A stretch of DNA of 64,000 nt from Natronomonas salina. Its GTDB lineage: Archaea; Halobacteriota; Halobacteria; Halobacteriales; Haloarculaceae. This document shows, in pieces, positions 41,441-50,771 of this stretch. Made by a program: the position numbers and the translations under genes. Each line of letters begins with the position of its first letter. Positions within the stretch are counted from its first letter, which is position 1. Location of the stretch: positions 3,038,001 to 3,102,000 of the forward strand of contig NZ_CP058335.1 in the NCBI RefSeq assembly GCF_013391105.1, read 5' to 3'. The notes under the pieces were generated by a model, which had not been told where the DNA came from, did not search any database, and saw only the letters and a list, made by a program, of their open reading frames with translations.

Positions 41441-42253
41441 CTACTCCAGCTTCCCGAGCGCCGCGAAGAACTCCAGTTTCGGCCCCGCGATGCGGACCTG
41501 GTCGTCCGCAAGCCGGACGGTGACGTGGGTCGGCGGGTCGACCCGCTCGCGCGTCCGGCCGTCGGCGACGACGAACGCGTGGTCGGCTTCGTCGATCCGG
41601 ACCGTTATCTCCGCGTCGGTCGGCACCGCCAGCGACGGCATCGGACCCTCCGCGCACATCTCCGTGACGAGGAACGCCGAGACGTCCGGGTGGACGAGCG
41701 GCCCGCCCTCGCTGAGGTTGTAGGCGGTCGACCCGGTCGGCGTCGACACCAGCACCCCGTCGGCGTGGCTGCCGGAGTAGAGCTCGCCGTCGACGCGGAC
41801 CTCGATGCCGACGCCGTTGTTCCGCCCGCGCTGCGGACCGAGGATGGCGACCTCGTTGACCGCCGCGGGCAGCGACCAGCCGTCGCCCTCGGCCTGCACC
41901 TGCGGGAGTTCCTGGCACTCCGCCTCGCCGTCCCGGAAGCGCTCGACCACCTCGGAGACCGTCTCGACGGCCTCCTCGGGGGAGACGGCGTTCAGGAACC
42001 CCACCTCCCCGAGGTTGACGCCCATGATTGGCGTCGGCGTCACCTCGCGGGCCGCGAAGAGGAAGGTACCGTCGCCGCCGATGGAGACCACGAGGTCGCA
42101 GTCGCCGAGGTCGCCGACCGGGTGGCCGCCGCGACCGAGGCTGTCGGCGGTCGAGGCGTCGAGGGCGACCGTCGCGTCGATGCGCCGGCGGATCCGATCG
42201 GCGAGTTCGGCGGCGCGGGGGTTGTCCTGCTGGGCGACGATGCCGAGGTCCAT
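41441..42253 (-). CDS. nadK: NAD kinase
   Basis: 270 residues. The GGDGT motif (VVSIGGDGTFL, with the catalytic Asp), NLGEVGFLN, and SHADGVLVSTPTGSTAYNLSEGGPLV define the diacylglycerol/NAD-kinase fold. It phosphorylates NAD to NADP. ATG 42253 gives MDLGIVAQQDNP; a TTTTTA box at 42279-42284 sits 27 nt upstream, within the longer open frame, and supports this start as leaderless. It is divergent from the KaiC-like gene and upstream of mptA in the same direction. Confidence 0.93.
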   Translation of the reverse strand: MDLGIVAQQDNPRAAELADRIRRRIDATVALDASTADSLGRGGHPVGDLGDCDLVVSIGGDGTFLFAAREVTPTPIMGVNLGEVGFLNAVSPEEAVETVSEVVERFRDGEAECQELPQVQAEGDGWSLPAAVNEVAILGPQRGRNNGVGIEVRVDGELYSGSHADGVLVSTPTGSTAYNLSEGGPLVHPDVSAFLVTEMCAEGPMPSLAVPTDAEITVRIDEADHAFVVADGRTRERVDPPTHVTVRLADDQVRIAGPKLEFFAALGKLE

Positions 42254-42380
42254 CTGGCGGGGATTCGCCGCCGGGCGGTAAAAAGCCACCCGGACGGACT
42301 CGGCGGCTGAATTCGTCGGGTAACATTAACGTCGGGCCGCGTAAACACGGCTGTATGCGCGCTTCGAACGGGGGTCGGAC

Positions 42381-43208
42381 ATGAGCGGCGGGGACGACTG
42401 GTTCGAGAGCGGCGACGACGACCCGTTCGATGGCGACGAGGCGTTCGACGACGACTTCGAGAGCGCCTTCCAGGGCGGCGGCAGCGAGGGGTTCGAGGAG
42501 GAGTTCGACTCCGACATCCCCCGCATCGACCTCGGCATCGAGGGCCTCGACGAGATGATCCAGGGCGGCGTCCCCGAGCGGGCGCTGCTGGTCGTCATGG
42601 GCGCCGCCGGGACCGGGAAGACCACCTTCGGACTGCAGTTCCTCCACCGCGGCATCCAGGCCGACGAGAAGGCCGTCTACATCACCCTCGAGGAGAGCCA
42701 GGAGGCGGTCGTCCAGGCCGCCACCGAGAAGGGCTGGCCCTTCGACGAGTACATGGAGAACGACGAACTCGCCGTCGTCGACCTCGACCCCATCGAGATG
42801 GCCAACAGCCTCACCTCCATCCGCGGGGACCTCCCGCGGCTCGTCGACGCCTTCGACGCCGACCGGCTCGTCCTCGACTCCGTCTCGCTGCTCGAGATGA
42901 TGTACGACGCCCAGGCCGAGCGCCGCACCGAGATCTTCGACTTCACGCGTGCGCTCAAGGAGGCTGGCGTCACCACGATGCTCACCAGCGAGGCCAGCGA
43001 GGGCAACCCCTACGCCTCCAGACACGGCATCATCGAGTACCTCACCGACGGCGTCTTCGTCCTCCAGTACGTCCGCTCGGAGTTCCGCGAGACGCGGCTG
43101 GCCGTCGAGATCCAGAAGATCCGGAACGCCAACCATTCCCGGGAGACCAAACCCTACGAGATCACCGGCGACGGCATCTCCGTCTACCAGCAGGCGAATA
43201 TCTTCTAG
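42381..43208 (+). CDS. KaiC-like RecA-superfamily ATPase, single domain
   Basis: 275 residues. An extremely acidic N-terminal tail (~1-46, alternating Asp/Glu/Phe) precedes a KaiC domain: Walker A GAAGTGKT (74-81), YITLEES with catalytic Glu, LVLDSVS Walker B. The C-terminal basic strand VEIQKIRNANHS is also typical. Archaeal single-KaiC proteins are linked to signal-transduction complexes (for example archaellum regulation) but function here is unassigned. Tandem T-rich tracts after the stop look like a terminator. Confidence 0.88.
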   Translation: MSGGDDWFESGDDDPFDGDEAFDDDFESAFQGGGSEGFEEEFDSDIPRIDLGIEGLDEMIQGGVPERALLVVMGAAGTGKTTFGLQFLHRGIQADEKAVYITLEESQEAVVQAATEKGWPFDEYMENDELAVVDLDPIEMANSLTSIRGDLPRLVDAFDADRLVLDSVSLLEMMYDAQAERRTEIFDFTRALKEAGVTTMLTSEASEGNPYASRHGIIEYLTDGVFVLQYVRSEFRETRLAVEIQKIRNANHSRETKPYEITGDGISVYQQANIF

Positions 43209-43210
43209 AA

Positions 43211-43237
43211 CACCCACTTTTCAGCACCCACTTTTTG
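43211..43237 (+). terminator. T-tract terminator after the KaiC-like gene
   Basis: Directly after the stop at 43208 the near-repeat CACCCACTTTT and CACCCACTTTTT places two oligo-T runs within 25 nt, matching the oligo-T termination used by archaeal RNA polymerase in a GC-rich genome. Confidence 0.6.
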
Positions 43238-43433
43238 CACCTCCCTCGCGGCGCTTCGCGCCGCTCGGTCGGGCAAAAACACGGGTGTAAATAGGCGCGA
43301 CTCGCTCCAGCCGCCTCGCTACGCTCGGCGTTAGTCGTCGGGCGCTACCGGCGGCTCACTTCGTTCGCCGCCGGCGAACCGCGAGCGCGAAGCGCTCGCG
43401 GATGCTCTGGTGCTGTTTCTCCCCCGCTCTCCG
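43238..43433. repeat. Hairpin-rich intergenic island II
   Basis: No gene. Contains a 7-bp stem GCGGCGC/GCGCCGC with TTC loop (43248-43264), an 8-bp stem CCGGCGGC/GCCGCCGG with 11-nt loop (43348-43374) and a 10-bp stem CCGCGAGCGC/GCGCTCGCGG with GAA loop (43379-43401). Loop types match those of island I, although the stem sequences differ. It separates the convergent KaiC-like and UspA genes. Confidence 0.7.
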
Positions 43434-43856
43434 CTACCGCACGACCGTCACCGGCACCGGCGACCGTCGGACGACCTTCTCCGAGACGCTGCCGAGGAGG
43501 ATGCGGGAGATGCCGTCGCGGCCGTGGCTGCCGACCACGACGTGGTCTACGTCCTGTTCCTCGGCGAACTCCTCGATGGTCCGCGCCGGGCGGCCGACCT
43601 CTGTGTGAGTCTCGACGTCAACGCCGGCCTGGGCGGCCTGCTCGCGGACGTCGTCGAACATCTCCTCGGCGGCCTCGTTCTGGGACGCCAGCCACTCGTC
43701 GGCCGCCGCGGCCGCGCCGCTGCCGACGCCGTAGCCCGACTGCACCGGGTCGACGACGCGGAGACAGACCAGGGTCCCGTCGCCGAACATCTCGACCGCG
43801 TGGTCGAAGGCCGTCCAGGACTGCTTCGAACCGTCCATCGGCACGAGAACTCGCAT
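43434..43856 (-). CDS. Universal stress protein (UspA family)
   Basis: 140 residues, alpha/beta nucleotide-binding fold. The N-terminus MRVLVPMDGSKQS and the ATP-binding G-x-x-G-x9-GS-type motif in GSHGRDGISRILLGSVSEKV indicate an ATP-binding UspA. Cytoplasmic, role in stress adaptation inferred from family. A TTTTTCA box lies ~30 nt upstream of the ATG, which suggests a short leader. Downstream of HerA on the same strand but with its own promoter. Confidence 0.92.
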   Translation of the reverse strand: MRVLVPMDGSKQSWTAFDHAVEMFGDGTLVCLRVVDPVQSGYGVGSGAAAAADEWLASQNEAAEEMFDDVREQAAQAGVDVETHTEVGRPARTIEEFAEEQDVDHVVVGSHGRDGISRILLGSVSEKVVRRSPVPVTVVR

Positions 43857-43918
43857 GCGAGAGGCTGGGGCCGCGTCGCTGAAAAAGGTCGGTCACCGGC
43901 CCCGCCGACGGAGCCCCC

Positions 43919-45739
43919 TCAGTCCCGACCGTGACGGGTCAGGCACTTCGAGAGGCCGACCAGCTCGACCGGTTCGGAGTTGTCCGGCGAGTAGACCACC
44001 ATCTGGCCCTTCTCCATGTACGGCACCTTCCCCTCGAGGTTCGACGGGATGTTGACCGCCTTGATGGCGTCCTCGTCGCCGAGGTTGAGCACGACCGTCG
44101 TGTTGATCTGCTTGAAGATGGGGTCGGCGATGTCCTGTGGGTCCTGCGTGATGAGGAACAGGCCGAGCCGCTCCTTGCGGCCCTGCTTGGCGGCCTCGGC
44201 GAACTTGCCGATGACCTTCCGCGCCTGGACGTTGTCGGCGTCGGTGAGGAAGTTGTGCGCCTCGTCCATCCCGAGCAGGAGCGGCGTTTCCTTGATGCGC
44301 TCGTAGGTCGGGTCGTTGGAGAGCTTCTCGTCGACCAGCAGCGACGCGACCGCGAGGACGACGGTCGTCGTCGCCCGGGAGTCGTTGACGTGGTAGGTCG
44401 GCACCGTGGTCATCCCGCCGGGGCGGACGAACTCCGAGACCAGGTCGGTGATGGGCCGGGCGTCCTGGTCGAAGACGTTCCCGAAGCCGAAGGCCCGACG
44501 CCGGACGGCGTCGAAGGTCGCCTCGTGGACGCGGCCGGACTCGTCGAGTTCCTCCTTCAGCGCCGGGTCGTCGAGGAACGACATGAACTGGTCGTAGGTG
44601 CCGCCGTCACCGTACTGGTCGAAGAACCGGTTCAGCAGGTAGATGAGCGCGCCGTACTGGTTGTCGTTGAGCTTCGAGCCCGCGATGAGCCACGGGTTCT
44701 CGTCGACCATCGAGAACGGGATGGTGAACTCCACCTGCTCGGCGCGGTGGTGGGAGGCGGCGTAGCTGGCGTCGCCGACCTTCGGGACGAACGCCTTCGT
44801 ATCCTCGACGCCGCCGTGGGCGACGTCCTCACGCTCGAGCCGGCGCCGGAAGTCGCCGTCCATCCCCGGGTTGTCGTCGTGCATCTGGGCGTACTCGTCC
44901 TGGGGGTCGAACTGGACGACCGCCGGCGCGACCTCGCGGCCGTCGTCGACGGGGTAGCGACGGTCGTCGGCGAGGTACTGCCGGAGGACGTTCTTCGCGC
45001 AGTGGGTCTTCCCGGAGCCCGTTCCGCCGGCCACCAGCGAGTGCCGGAAGACGAGCGGGTCGCCGGACTCGTAGTCGTCCTTCAGCCGGTAGTCGATGGT
45101 CGGCGGCTCGGCGGCGGTCCGGACCTTCTCGCCGCCGACCGAGAGGTGCCCGAGGAAGACGCCGTCGCCGGGGATCTTCAGGCCGGTCTTGATCTCCTCG
45201 CTGTCCTCGGCCTGCCGGACGACCGTCTCGGGTTTCGGCACCCGGTCGGTCATCCGCCGCTTCAGTTCGCCGCCCTCCTCGTAGAGCACGGCGACGGGCT
45301 CCAATGTCGCCATGAACTTGTAGTCCTGTTCGTCGACGGAGTCCCGACGCATCGCGCGCCGGGAGTGGATCTCCGTGGCGTCGTCGGAGCGGAACTCCTG
45401 GGCGTACTCCAGGGCGACGATGCGGCAGAACAGGCGCTCGCCGTCGGGGTAGGAGGCGATCAGGTAGCTGCCGATGCGGACCGACGCGCGGTTCTGGACC
45501 GTGACGTACGCGCGCAGGCAGGTGTCCTCCTCGCGCTCGCTGATGACGAGCCCCTCGGAGGCCGACAGCGTCCCGATGCCGCGGTCGCTCCCCACCGGCG
45601 TGACCGAGACGGCCTCGAAGTCGTCGTCCGCGTCGGCACCCGCGTCGACCTCGACGCCCCCGTCGCCGTCGAGGTCCCCCGTCTCCGACGACGAGTCGTC
45701 GTCGGGGTCGTAGTTCGAGAAATCACCCAGGTCGGACAT
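43919..45739 (-). CDS. herA: HerA-like hexameric DNA translocase/ATPase
   Basis: 606 residues. An acidic N-terminal tail (1-45) is followed by a HAS-barrel-like domain (~55-190, VTVQNRASVRIGSYLIAS). The HerA/FtsK-type ATPase core follows: Walker A GGTGSGKTH, FDPQDEYA and Walker B MDEAHNFL, then ITQDPQDI and the QINTTVVLNL segment. HerA works with NurA in DNA end resection; no nurA gene is in the window. ATG 45739 is preferred because a GATAAAA box (45763-45769) is ~27 nt upstream, so the start at 45760 would precede the predicted transcript. Confidence 0.87.
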   Translation of the reverse strand: MSDLGDFSNYDPDDDSSSETGDLDGDGGVEVDAGADADDDFEAVSVTPVGSDRGIGTLSASEGLVISEREEDTCLRAYVTVQNRASVRIGSYLIASYPDGERLFCRIVALEYAQEFRSDDATEIHSRRAMRRDSVDEQDYKFMATLEPVAVLYEEGGELKRRMTDRVPKPETVVRQAEDSEEIKTGLKIPGDGVFLGHLSVGGEKVRTAAEPPTIDYRLKDDYESGDPLVFRHSLVAGGTGSGKTHCAKNVLRQYLADDRRYPVDDGREVAPAVVQFDPQDEYAQMHDDNPGMDGDFRRRLEREDVAHGGVEDTKAFVPKVGDASYAASHHRAEQVEFTIPFSMVDENPWLIAGSKLNDNQYGALIYLLNRFFDQYGDGGTYDQFMSFLDDPALKEELDESGRVHEATFDAVRRRAFGFGNVFDQDARPITDLVSEFVRPGGMTTVPTYHVNDSRATTTVVLAVASLLVDEKLSNDPTYERIKETPLLLGMDEAHNFLTDADNVQARKVIGKFAEAAKQGRKERLGLFLITQDPQDIADPIFKQINTTVVLNLGDEDAIKAVNIPSNLEGKVPYMEKGQMVVYSPDNSEPVELVGLSKCLTRHGRD

Positions 45740-45921
45740 GTCCCAACCTGTGTTCGCCATCCGATAAAAGGCTGCCCGTGGAGGACCGGAAGTGAAACCG
45801 CCGGAAGGCACCCGAGGAAGGCACCGCCGACGCGCTTCCAGGACCCGGTATCGGTCGCCCCCGTCGGCCCGGGGCTTCGAGCCTCCGGAACCGCTTTGCC
45901 CCGCTCGCCTGAACAGCGAGT

Positions 45922-46812
45922 ATGTCCACCTTCGAGGTCACCGACGGCGTCCACGGTATCGACGTCGAACTGTTCGACGAGGGCTTCCTCTCCGGCTACC
46001 TCTTCGACGACGACGAGCCGACGCTCGTCGACCCCGGCGCGGCCACCAGCGCCGAGACGGTCCTGGAAGCCGTCGAGTCCCTCGGCGTCGACCCGGCGGC
46101 CCTCGAGAACGTCGTGCTCTCGCACGTCCACCTCGACCACGCCGGCGCCGCGGGCGACCTCGTCGAGGCGGTCCCCGACCTCGACGTCTACGTCCACGAG
46201 GCGACGGCCCAGCACCTGGTCGACCCGGCCGCCCTCGTCGAGAGCACCCGGGCCGCGATGGGCGAGCACTTCGCGGCGATGGGCGAGCCGACGCCGGTCC
46301 CGGACGAGAACATCGTCCCGGTTCCGGAATCAGGCGAGACCGTCGACATCGGCGCGAACACCCTCGAACTGATCCACGCGCCGGGACACTCCCCGGACCA
46401 CTTCGCCGTGTGGAACCCCGAGCGCGACCTGCTGTTCGCCGCCGAGAGTATCGGCGGCTACCTCCCGCGGGCCGACCGGTGGGCCCCGCCGGCGACGCTT
46501 CCGAACTTCGACGTCGGGACGCTCAGCGACTCCATCGAGCAGCTCCGGAAACTCGACCCCGAACACGTCGTCTTCCCGCACTTCGGCGCCTACCCCGACC
46601 CGGCGTCGGCTTTCGGGATGGCGTCGCGGGAGCTCCACCGCTTCGACGAGCGGATCGTCGCCCTCTACGAGGAGACCGGATCGGTCGAGGCGACCCGCAG
46701 CCGGGTCGCCGACGAGCTGCTCGACCTCTCGCCGCCCTACGACGAGGTCGTCGAGACGTTCTACGCTCGCCTCGTCACCGACGGCTACCTGAAGTACCAC
46801 GACCTGCTCTGA
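45922..46812 (+). CDS. MBL-fold metallo-hydrolase
   Basis: 296 residues. The metallo-beta-lactamase signature SHVHLDHAG supplies His68, His70, Asp72 and His73; further ligands are in APGHSPDH and the PHFGAY segment. The FDVGTLSDSIEQLRKLDPEHV helix and C-terminal winged-helix-like part (SVEATRSRVADELL ... VTDGYLKYHDLL) resemble hydrolases of the beta-lactamase-like glyoxalase II group. The reaction is unknown; a thioester or lactone substrate is plausible. Confidence 0.9.
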   Translation: MSTFEVTDGVHGIDVELFDEGFLSGYLFDDDEPTLVDPGAATSAETVLEAVESLGVDPAALENVVLSHVHLDHAGAAGDLVEAVPDLDVYVHEATAQHLVDPAALVESTRAAMGEHFAAMGEPTPVPDENIVPVPESGETVDIGANTLELIHAPGHSPDHFAVWNPERDLLFAAESIGGYLPRADRWAPPATLPNFDVGTLSDSIEQLRKLDPEHVVFPHFGAYPDPASAFGMASRELHRFDERIVALYEETGSVEATRSRVADELLDLSPPYDEVVETFYARLVTDGYLKYHDLL

Positions 46813-46857
46813 GGGGACGGGGGAGCGAGGGCTGCCGGGTTTAGAACGCAGCTATCC

Positions 46858-47379
46858 TCAGAGCGGCATGGGTCCGCGGCCGCTCTCGTCGCCGCTGGAC
46901 TGCCGGGCCCGCGAGAGGAGGTCCGAGACCGGCTGGGTGTACTCGTAGCCCGGGACGACGCCCTCGACGTAGGTGCCCTCGACGAACTCGGCCATCGCCT
47001 TCGCGATGTCGGGCGCCCGGTCGGCGTTCCCCCACTCGAACTCGAAGACGGCGACGGCGTCGCCGGCCTCCTCGAACACCCGCTGGTCGGCGAGGTCGAC
47101 GTCCTCGCGGACGGCCATCGGGGCGTCCTCCAGGCGGAGTTCGTACGTCTCGAACCAGCCCTCCTCGACGGCGTCGCCGACGTCGTCCTCGGTCGCCGAC
47201 GACAGCATGGGCGCCCGGACCTCCAGGGTGTACGTGAGCGCCCAGTCGTCGGTCTCCTCGGCGGTCACCCGGCCGTCGAAGCGCGTCGTCGTCACCGCGA
47301 ACCACGCCGGGTCGGACCGCTCGTAGGCGTCGTGGGTCTCGAACGCGCGGACTGCCCGGTCGGGTAGCTCCTCGGTCAT
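46858..47379 (-). CDS. Haloarchaeal conserved protein (DUF5813-like)
   Basis: 173 residues, soluble and acidic. A TEELPDRAVRAFETHDAY start, a beta-rich centre (WFAVTTTRFDGRVTAEE, YTLEVRAPMLSS) and a C-terminal EFEWGNADRAPDIAKAMAEFVEGTYVEGVVPGYEY are strongly conserved-looking; I recall this as a Halobacteria-only family (DUF5813). The fold may be SRPBCC-like or related to type III secretion chaperones, but this is a guess. It converges on the MBL gene and diverges from moxR. Confidence 0.75.
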   Translation of the reverse strand: MTEELPDRAVRAFETHDAYERSDPAWFAVTTTRFDGRVTAEETDDWALTYTLEVRAPMLSSATEDDVGDAVEEGWFETYELRLEDAPMAVREDVDLADQRVFEEAGDAVAVFEFEWGNADRAPDIAKAMAEFVEGTYVEGVVPGYEYTQPVSDLLSRARQSSGDESGRGPMPL

Positions 47380-47514
47380 GGACCGGAGGTACGGCGTAGG
47401 CGTTCAAAAGGGCGTCGTGAAGTCGCCGTCGCGACCGCGGAGAGCGGGCTGGAACACGGCGCCGTCCCGGGGAAAGCGGGGGATAACAAAGCCGGTGAGG
47501 CGTCCGGTCCCGCT

Positions 47515-48483
47515 ATGGAACCGGATGCAGTACGCGACCGGTCGGAGACGATACTGAACGAGGTCGAGCGGGCGGTCATCGTCGACCGCTCCGTGTTGCG
47601 CTCCATCATGGTCGGCCTGATGGCCGACGGCCACGTCCTCCTGGAGGACGTCCCCGGGACGGGGAAGACGCTCACCGCGCGCTCGATGGCCGACGCGCTC
47701 GGCCTCACCTTCTCGCGCATCCAGTTCACGCCCGACCTGCTGCCGTCGGACGTCACCGGCTCGAACGTGCTCAACGAGAAGACCCGAGAGTTCGAGTTCC
47801 AGCACGGCCCCATCTTCGCGAACGTGGTGCTGGCCGACGAGATCAACCGGTCGCCGCCGAAGACCCAGGCCGCCCTGCTCGAGGCCATGGAGGAGGGCCA
47901 GGTCACCGTCGACGGCGAGACCCACGCGCTCCCGGACCCGTTCATCGTGCTGGCGACGCAGAACCCCGTCGAGATGGACGGCACCTTCGAACTCCCGGTC
48001 GCCCAGAAGGACCGGTTCATGCTCAAGACGAGTCTCGGCTACCCGGACTACGAGGGCGAACTCGAGCTGATCGACCGGCGGGCCGACCGGGACACCCAGT
48101 CGCCGACGGTCCGGCGCGTCTCGGACCCGGAGATCATCGACCGGCTCCGACAGGCCCCCGAGACGGTCCGCGTCGAGCCCGCCGTCCGGGAGTACCTCGT
48201 CACCGTCGCCCGCGAGACCCGCGCCGACGAGCGCGTCAGCGCCGGCGTTTCCCCGCGCGGCGTCCAGCGGTTCTTCGAGGCGGTCCGGGCGAACGCCATC
48301 CTCGAGGGCCGCTCGTACGCGACGCCGGACGACGTCAAGGTCGTCGCCCAGCAGGCGCTCTCCCACCGGCTCGTGCTGACGCCGGACGCCCGCGTCGAGC
48401 AGGTCGACGCCGCCGACGTCGTCCGGACCATCCTGTCGCGCGTCGAGGTCCCGCAACTCAACGCGCGGTCGAACGGTCGGTAG
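47515..48483 (+). CDS. moxR: MoxR-type AAA+ ATPase
   Basis: 322 residues. Walker A in LLEDVPGTGKT (46-52), Walker B VVLADEINR, sensor 1 ATQNPVEMDGTF and the MoxR-specific LPEAQKDRF-like LPVAQKDRFM stretch. MoxR proteins act as chaperones that activate DUF58/VWA-domain partners. Those partners lie just downstream on the opposite strand, converging. A GGATAACAAAG element ~30 nt upstream may be the promoter. Confidence 0.93.
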   Translation: MEPDAVRDRSETILNEVERAVIVDRSVLRSIMVGLMADGHVLLEDVPGTGKTLTARSMADALGLTFSRIQFTPDLLPSDVTGSNVLNEKTREFEFQHGPIFANVVLADEINRSPPKTQAALLEAMEEGQVTVDGETHALPDPFIVLATQNPVEMDGTFELPVAQKDRFMLKTSLGYPDYEGELELIDRRADRDTQSPTVRRVSDPEIIDRLRQAPETVRVEPAVREYLVTVARETRADERVSAGVSPRGVQRFFEAVRANAILEGRSYATPDDVKVVAQQALSHRLVLTPDARVEQVDAADVVRTILSRVEVPQLNARSNGR

Positions 48484-48653
48484 CGAGGAGGACCGGTAGC
48501 GGCGAAGAACGGCCGCAGCGAACGGACGAACCGACCGTCTGGGCACTCGACGCGACGTCACTGTTTTCGACGCTCTCCACCCCCGGACCGACAGGTACCG
48601 GTCACTCGTCCAGTTCGACGGACGGTCTCCGAGCACCGAGAAGGGAGACGCGG

Positions 48654-49352
48654 TCAGCTGTAGTGGGCGACCGCCAGCACGACACCGGCGACGAGCAGGG
48701 CCGCCAGTGCGGCGAACGGGAGGCCGTCGACCTCGAGGCTCTGGACGGCGTAGACCAGCAGGATTGCGCCGCCGGCGACGAGCCCAGTCGCCGCGCCGTG
48801 GCCGAGCTCTGCCCGGAGCGTCCGGGCGTCCTCGCCGACCTGGTTGCCGAGCGACACCGCGTTCTCGGTGAGGTCCCAGGCGACGATGGTCGCGGCACCG
48901 GCGACGAGCAGCGGCCACAGTTCGACCGTCTGGACGACGCCGCTGGTCACGACGGCGACGAAGATGAGCCCCGTCCCGGTCGCGATCAGCCGCCGCTCCC
49001 AGCCGCGGCGAACGGGCGCGACGCCCGCCGCCATCGCCCAGATGCCCAGCAGCCCCGGGACCAGCTCGAACCGGTGGACGGTCAGCATCGGCCGGGTGAA
49101 CGCGAGGACGAGTGAGACGAGCAGGAGGACGGTCCCGCCCGCGACGGCGAGTTCGCCGACCGCCGACTCGCCCCGTCGCGACGACTCGACGCCGGCGGCG
49201 AAGGCGACCGCGCCGACGACGCCGACCGCGAGGACCCGCCGCTGGGTGCTGACGTCGGCGACGAGCGTGACCGCCAGGACGCCGAGCGCGACGCCGAGCG
49301 CGCTCGACCGCACCGCCGGTCGGGTGACGAAGGCGGAGTCCGTCGCCGTCAC
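48654..49352 (-). CDS. Polytopic membrane protein of the MoxR-DUF58 cluster
   Basis: 232 residues, about eight hydrophobic segments, few charged residues. The start overlaps the DUF58 gene stop by 4 nt (ATGA). It resembles the membrane protein usually found last in haloarchaeal DUF4129-DUF58 operons (I recall the label DUF7519). No catalytic motif; it may scaffold the complex. Confidence 0.82.
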   Translation of the reverse strand: MTATDSAFVTRPAVRSSALGVALGVLAVTLVADVSTQRRVLAVGVVGAVAFAAGVESSRRGESAVGELAVAGGTVLLLVSLVLAFTRPMLTVHRFELVPGLLGIWAMAAGVAPVRRGWERRLIATGTGLIFVAVVTSGVVQTVELWPLLVAGAATIVAWDLTENAVSLGNQVGEDARTLRAELGHGAATGLVAGGAILLVYAVQSLEVDGLPFAALAALLVAGVVLAVAHYS

Positions 49353-50770
49353 GCGCGGTTCACCCCCGCCGCCGCGACGGCCGTCCCGAGCCGCTCGTCG
49401 GGGTTCCAGTCGACCACGGGGACGCCCGAGTTCCGGAGCGCGTGGATGCGGTTCTCCCGCTCGACCGTCGCGAGCCGCCCGCCGACGCTCTCGTCGTTCG
49501 TGATGTCCGGCGTGATGACCGTGACGGCGGCCCCCGAGCTCTCCAGCAACTGGGCGATCCGCGAGGACTCGTCGTCGCTCAGCGGCGTCAGGAGGACGAC
49601 CTGCGTGGTCGCGCCGAGTTCAGGCCGGATCGTCGCCAGCTGGCTCTCCAGGGACGACCCGACGTCGACGTCGTCGCCGCCGAATCCGGGGAGGGCATCG
49701 AGCAGCGACGAGCCGTCGTCCCCGGAGCGGTCCTCGGCGGCCGGTCGGTCGACCACCGCCGGCGGGACGACGTCGAACGCGGAGTCGGCGGCGAGGTACC
49801 GGTAGTACCGGTCCTCGTGGTCGTTGCCCGCGCCCGGCGGGAGCCAGCAGAGGTCCCGGCCGAAGGCGGCGAGGCCGACCTGGTGGTTCGCCGCGAACAG
49901 GGCCTCGCCGATGCGGCCAGCCGAGCCGATGGCGTAGGCGACCGCGTGGGGGTCGTCCGGCGAGGCCGCACGGTAGGCCTCGGCCCTGGCGTCGACGCAG
50001 ACGACGACCTCGGCGAGACGCTCCTCCCGGAAGTCGATGGAGGAGAGTTCACCCGTGCGAGCGTACTGCCGCCAGTCGATCCGGTTGACCGGGTCGCCCG
50101 GCTCGTAGTCGCGGGTCCGGTGGAACTCGATACCGCTGCCCCCCTGGTCGGTGATCAGCCGGCCGGAACGCCGTCGGCTCTGCGCCCGGAGCGGCACGTC
50201 CGGGACGTGGCCGACGCCCTCGATGGTGGTCTCCTCGGAGATGGTCGTCTCCATCTCCGACGCGCCGCTCGGGTCGCGGGCGACCACGGTCATCGGGCGG
50301 AAGCGGTGGGTCGTCCGGTCGACCTCGATGCTGTACTCGACGGTGGCCGCCTCGCCGGCCCGCAGCGCCGTCGCCAGCCGCGGCGACCCGTCCTCGACGG
50401 TCGCCATCGGCGGGACGCCGTCGACCAGCCGGAGGTCGAAGATCGGATCGTCCCCCTCGTTGCGGACGGTCGTCGTCACCTCGACGACGTCGCCCGCGTC
50501 GGGGTGCTCCGGCGTGATCTGCCGCGAGATGGAGAGGTCCGCGTCCGGCGGGCCGGTCAGTCGGGGATACGCAGCGAAGGCGACGCCGACGGCGCCCACC
50601 AGCAGCACCGAGGGCCGCTTCGCGAGGACGCCGACGGCGACCGCCAGGAGGACGACCGCCACGACACCCTGCCAGCGTCGCGTCCGTCTGACCGTCCTGC
50701 CCTCGTCGTCCGCGTCCGTCGAGGTGTCGGTGCCGCCGGAACGGCCGTCCGTGGCGGTCGTGGCCGGCAT
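49349..50770 (-). CDS. DUF58 domain protein (von Willebrand-like), membrane-anchored
   Basis: 473 residues. Two N-terminal hydrophobic helices (~33-65), an extracellular or luminal beta domain (ISRQITPEHPDAGDVVEV, related to DUF11-like repeats), then the DUF58 signature HRTRDYEPGDPVNRIDWRQYARTG followed by a VWA-like segment VVVCVDARAE. DUF58 proteins are the usual clients of MoxR. ATG 50770 lies 1 nt after the upstream gene stop. Confidence 0.9.
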   Translation of the reverse strand: MPATTATDGRSGGTDTSTDADDEGRTVRRTRRWQGVVAVVLLAVAVGVLAKRPSVLLVGAVGVAFAAYPRLTGPPDADLSISRQITPEHPDAGDVVEVTTTVRNEGDDPIFDLRLVDGVPPMATVEDGSPRLATALRAGEAATVEYSIEVDRTTHRFRPMTVVARDPSGASEMETTISEETTIEGVGHVPDVPLRAQSRRRSGRLITDQGGSGIEFHRTRDYEPGDPVNRIDWRQYARTGELSSIDFREERLAEVVVCVDARAEAYRAASPDDPHAVAYAIGSAGRIGEALFAANHQVGLAAFGRDLCWLPPGAGNDHEDRYYRYLAADSAFDVVPPAVVDRPAAEDRSGDDGSSLLDALPGFGGDDVDVGSSLESQLATIRPELGATTQVVLLTPLSDDESSRIAQLLESSGAAVTVITPDITNDESVGGRLATVERENRIHALRNSGVPVVDWNPDERLGTAVAAAGVNRA

Positions 50771-50771
50771 A

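Noticed and set aside
42254-42289. 12-codon longer start for NAD kinase
   Set aside because: The predicted TATA box (42279-42284) lies inside it and the NAD-kinase fold begins at the later ATG.
43931-46372. 813-codon plus-strand frame opposite herA
   Set aside because: Antisense shadow spanning herA, its promoter and part of the MBL gene; no recognisable domains.
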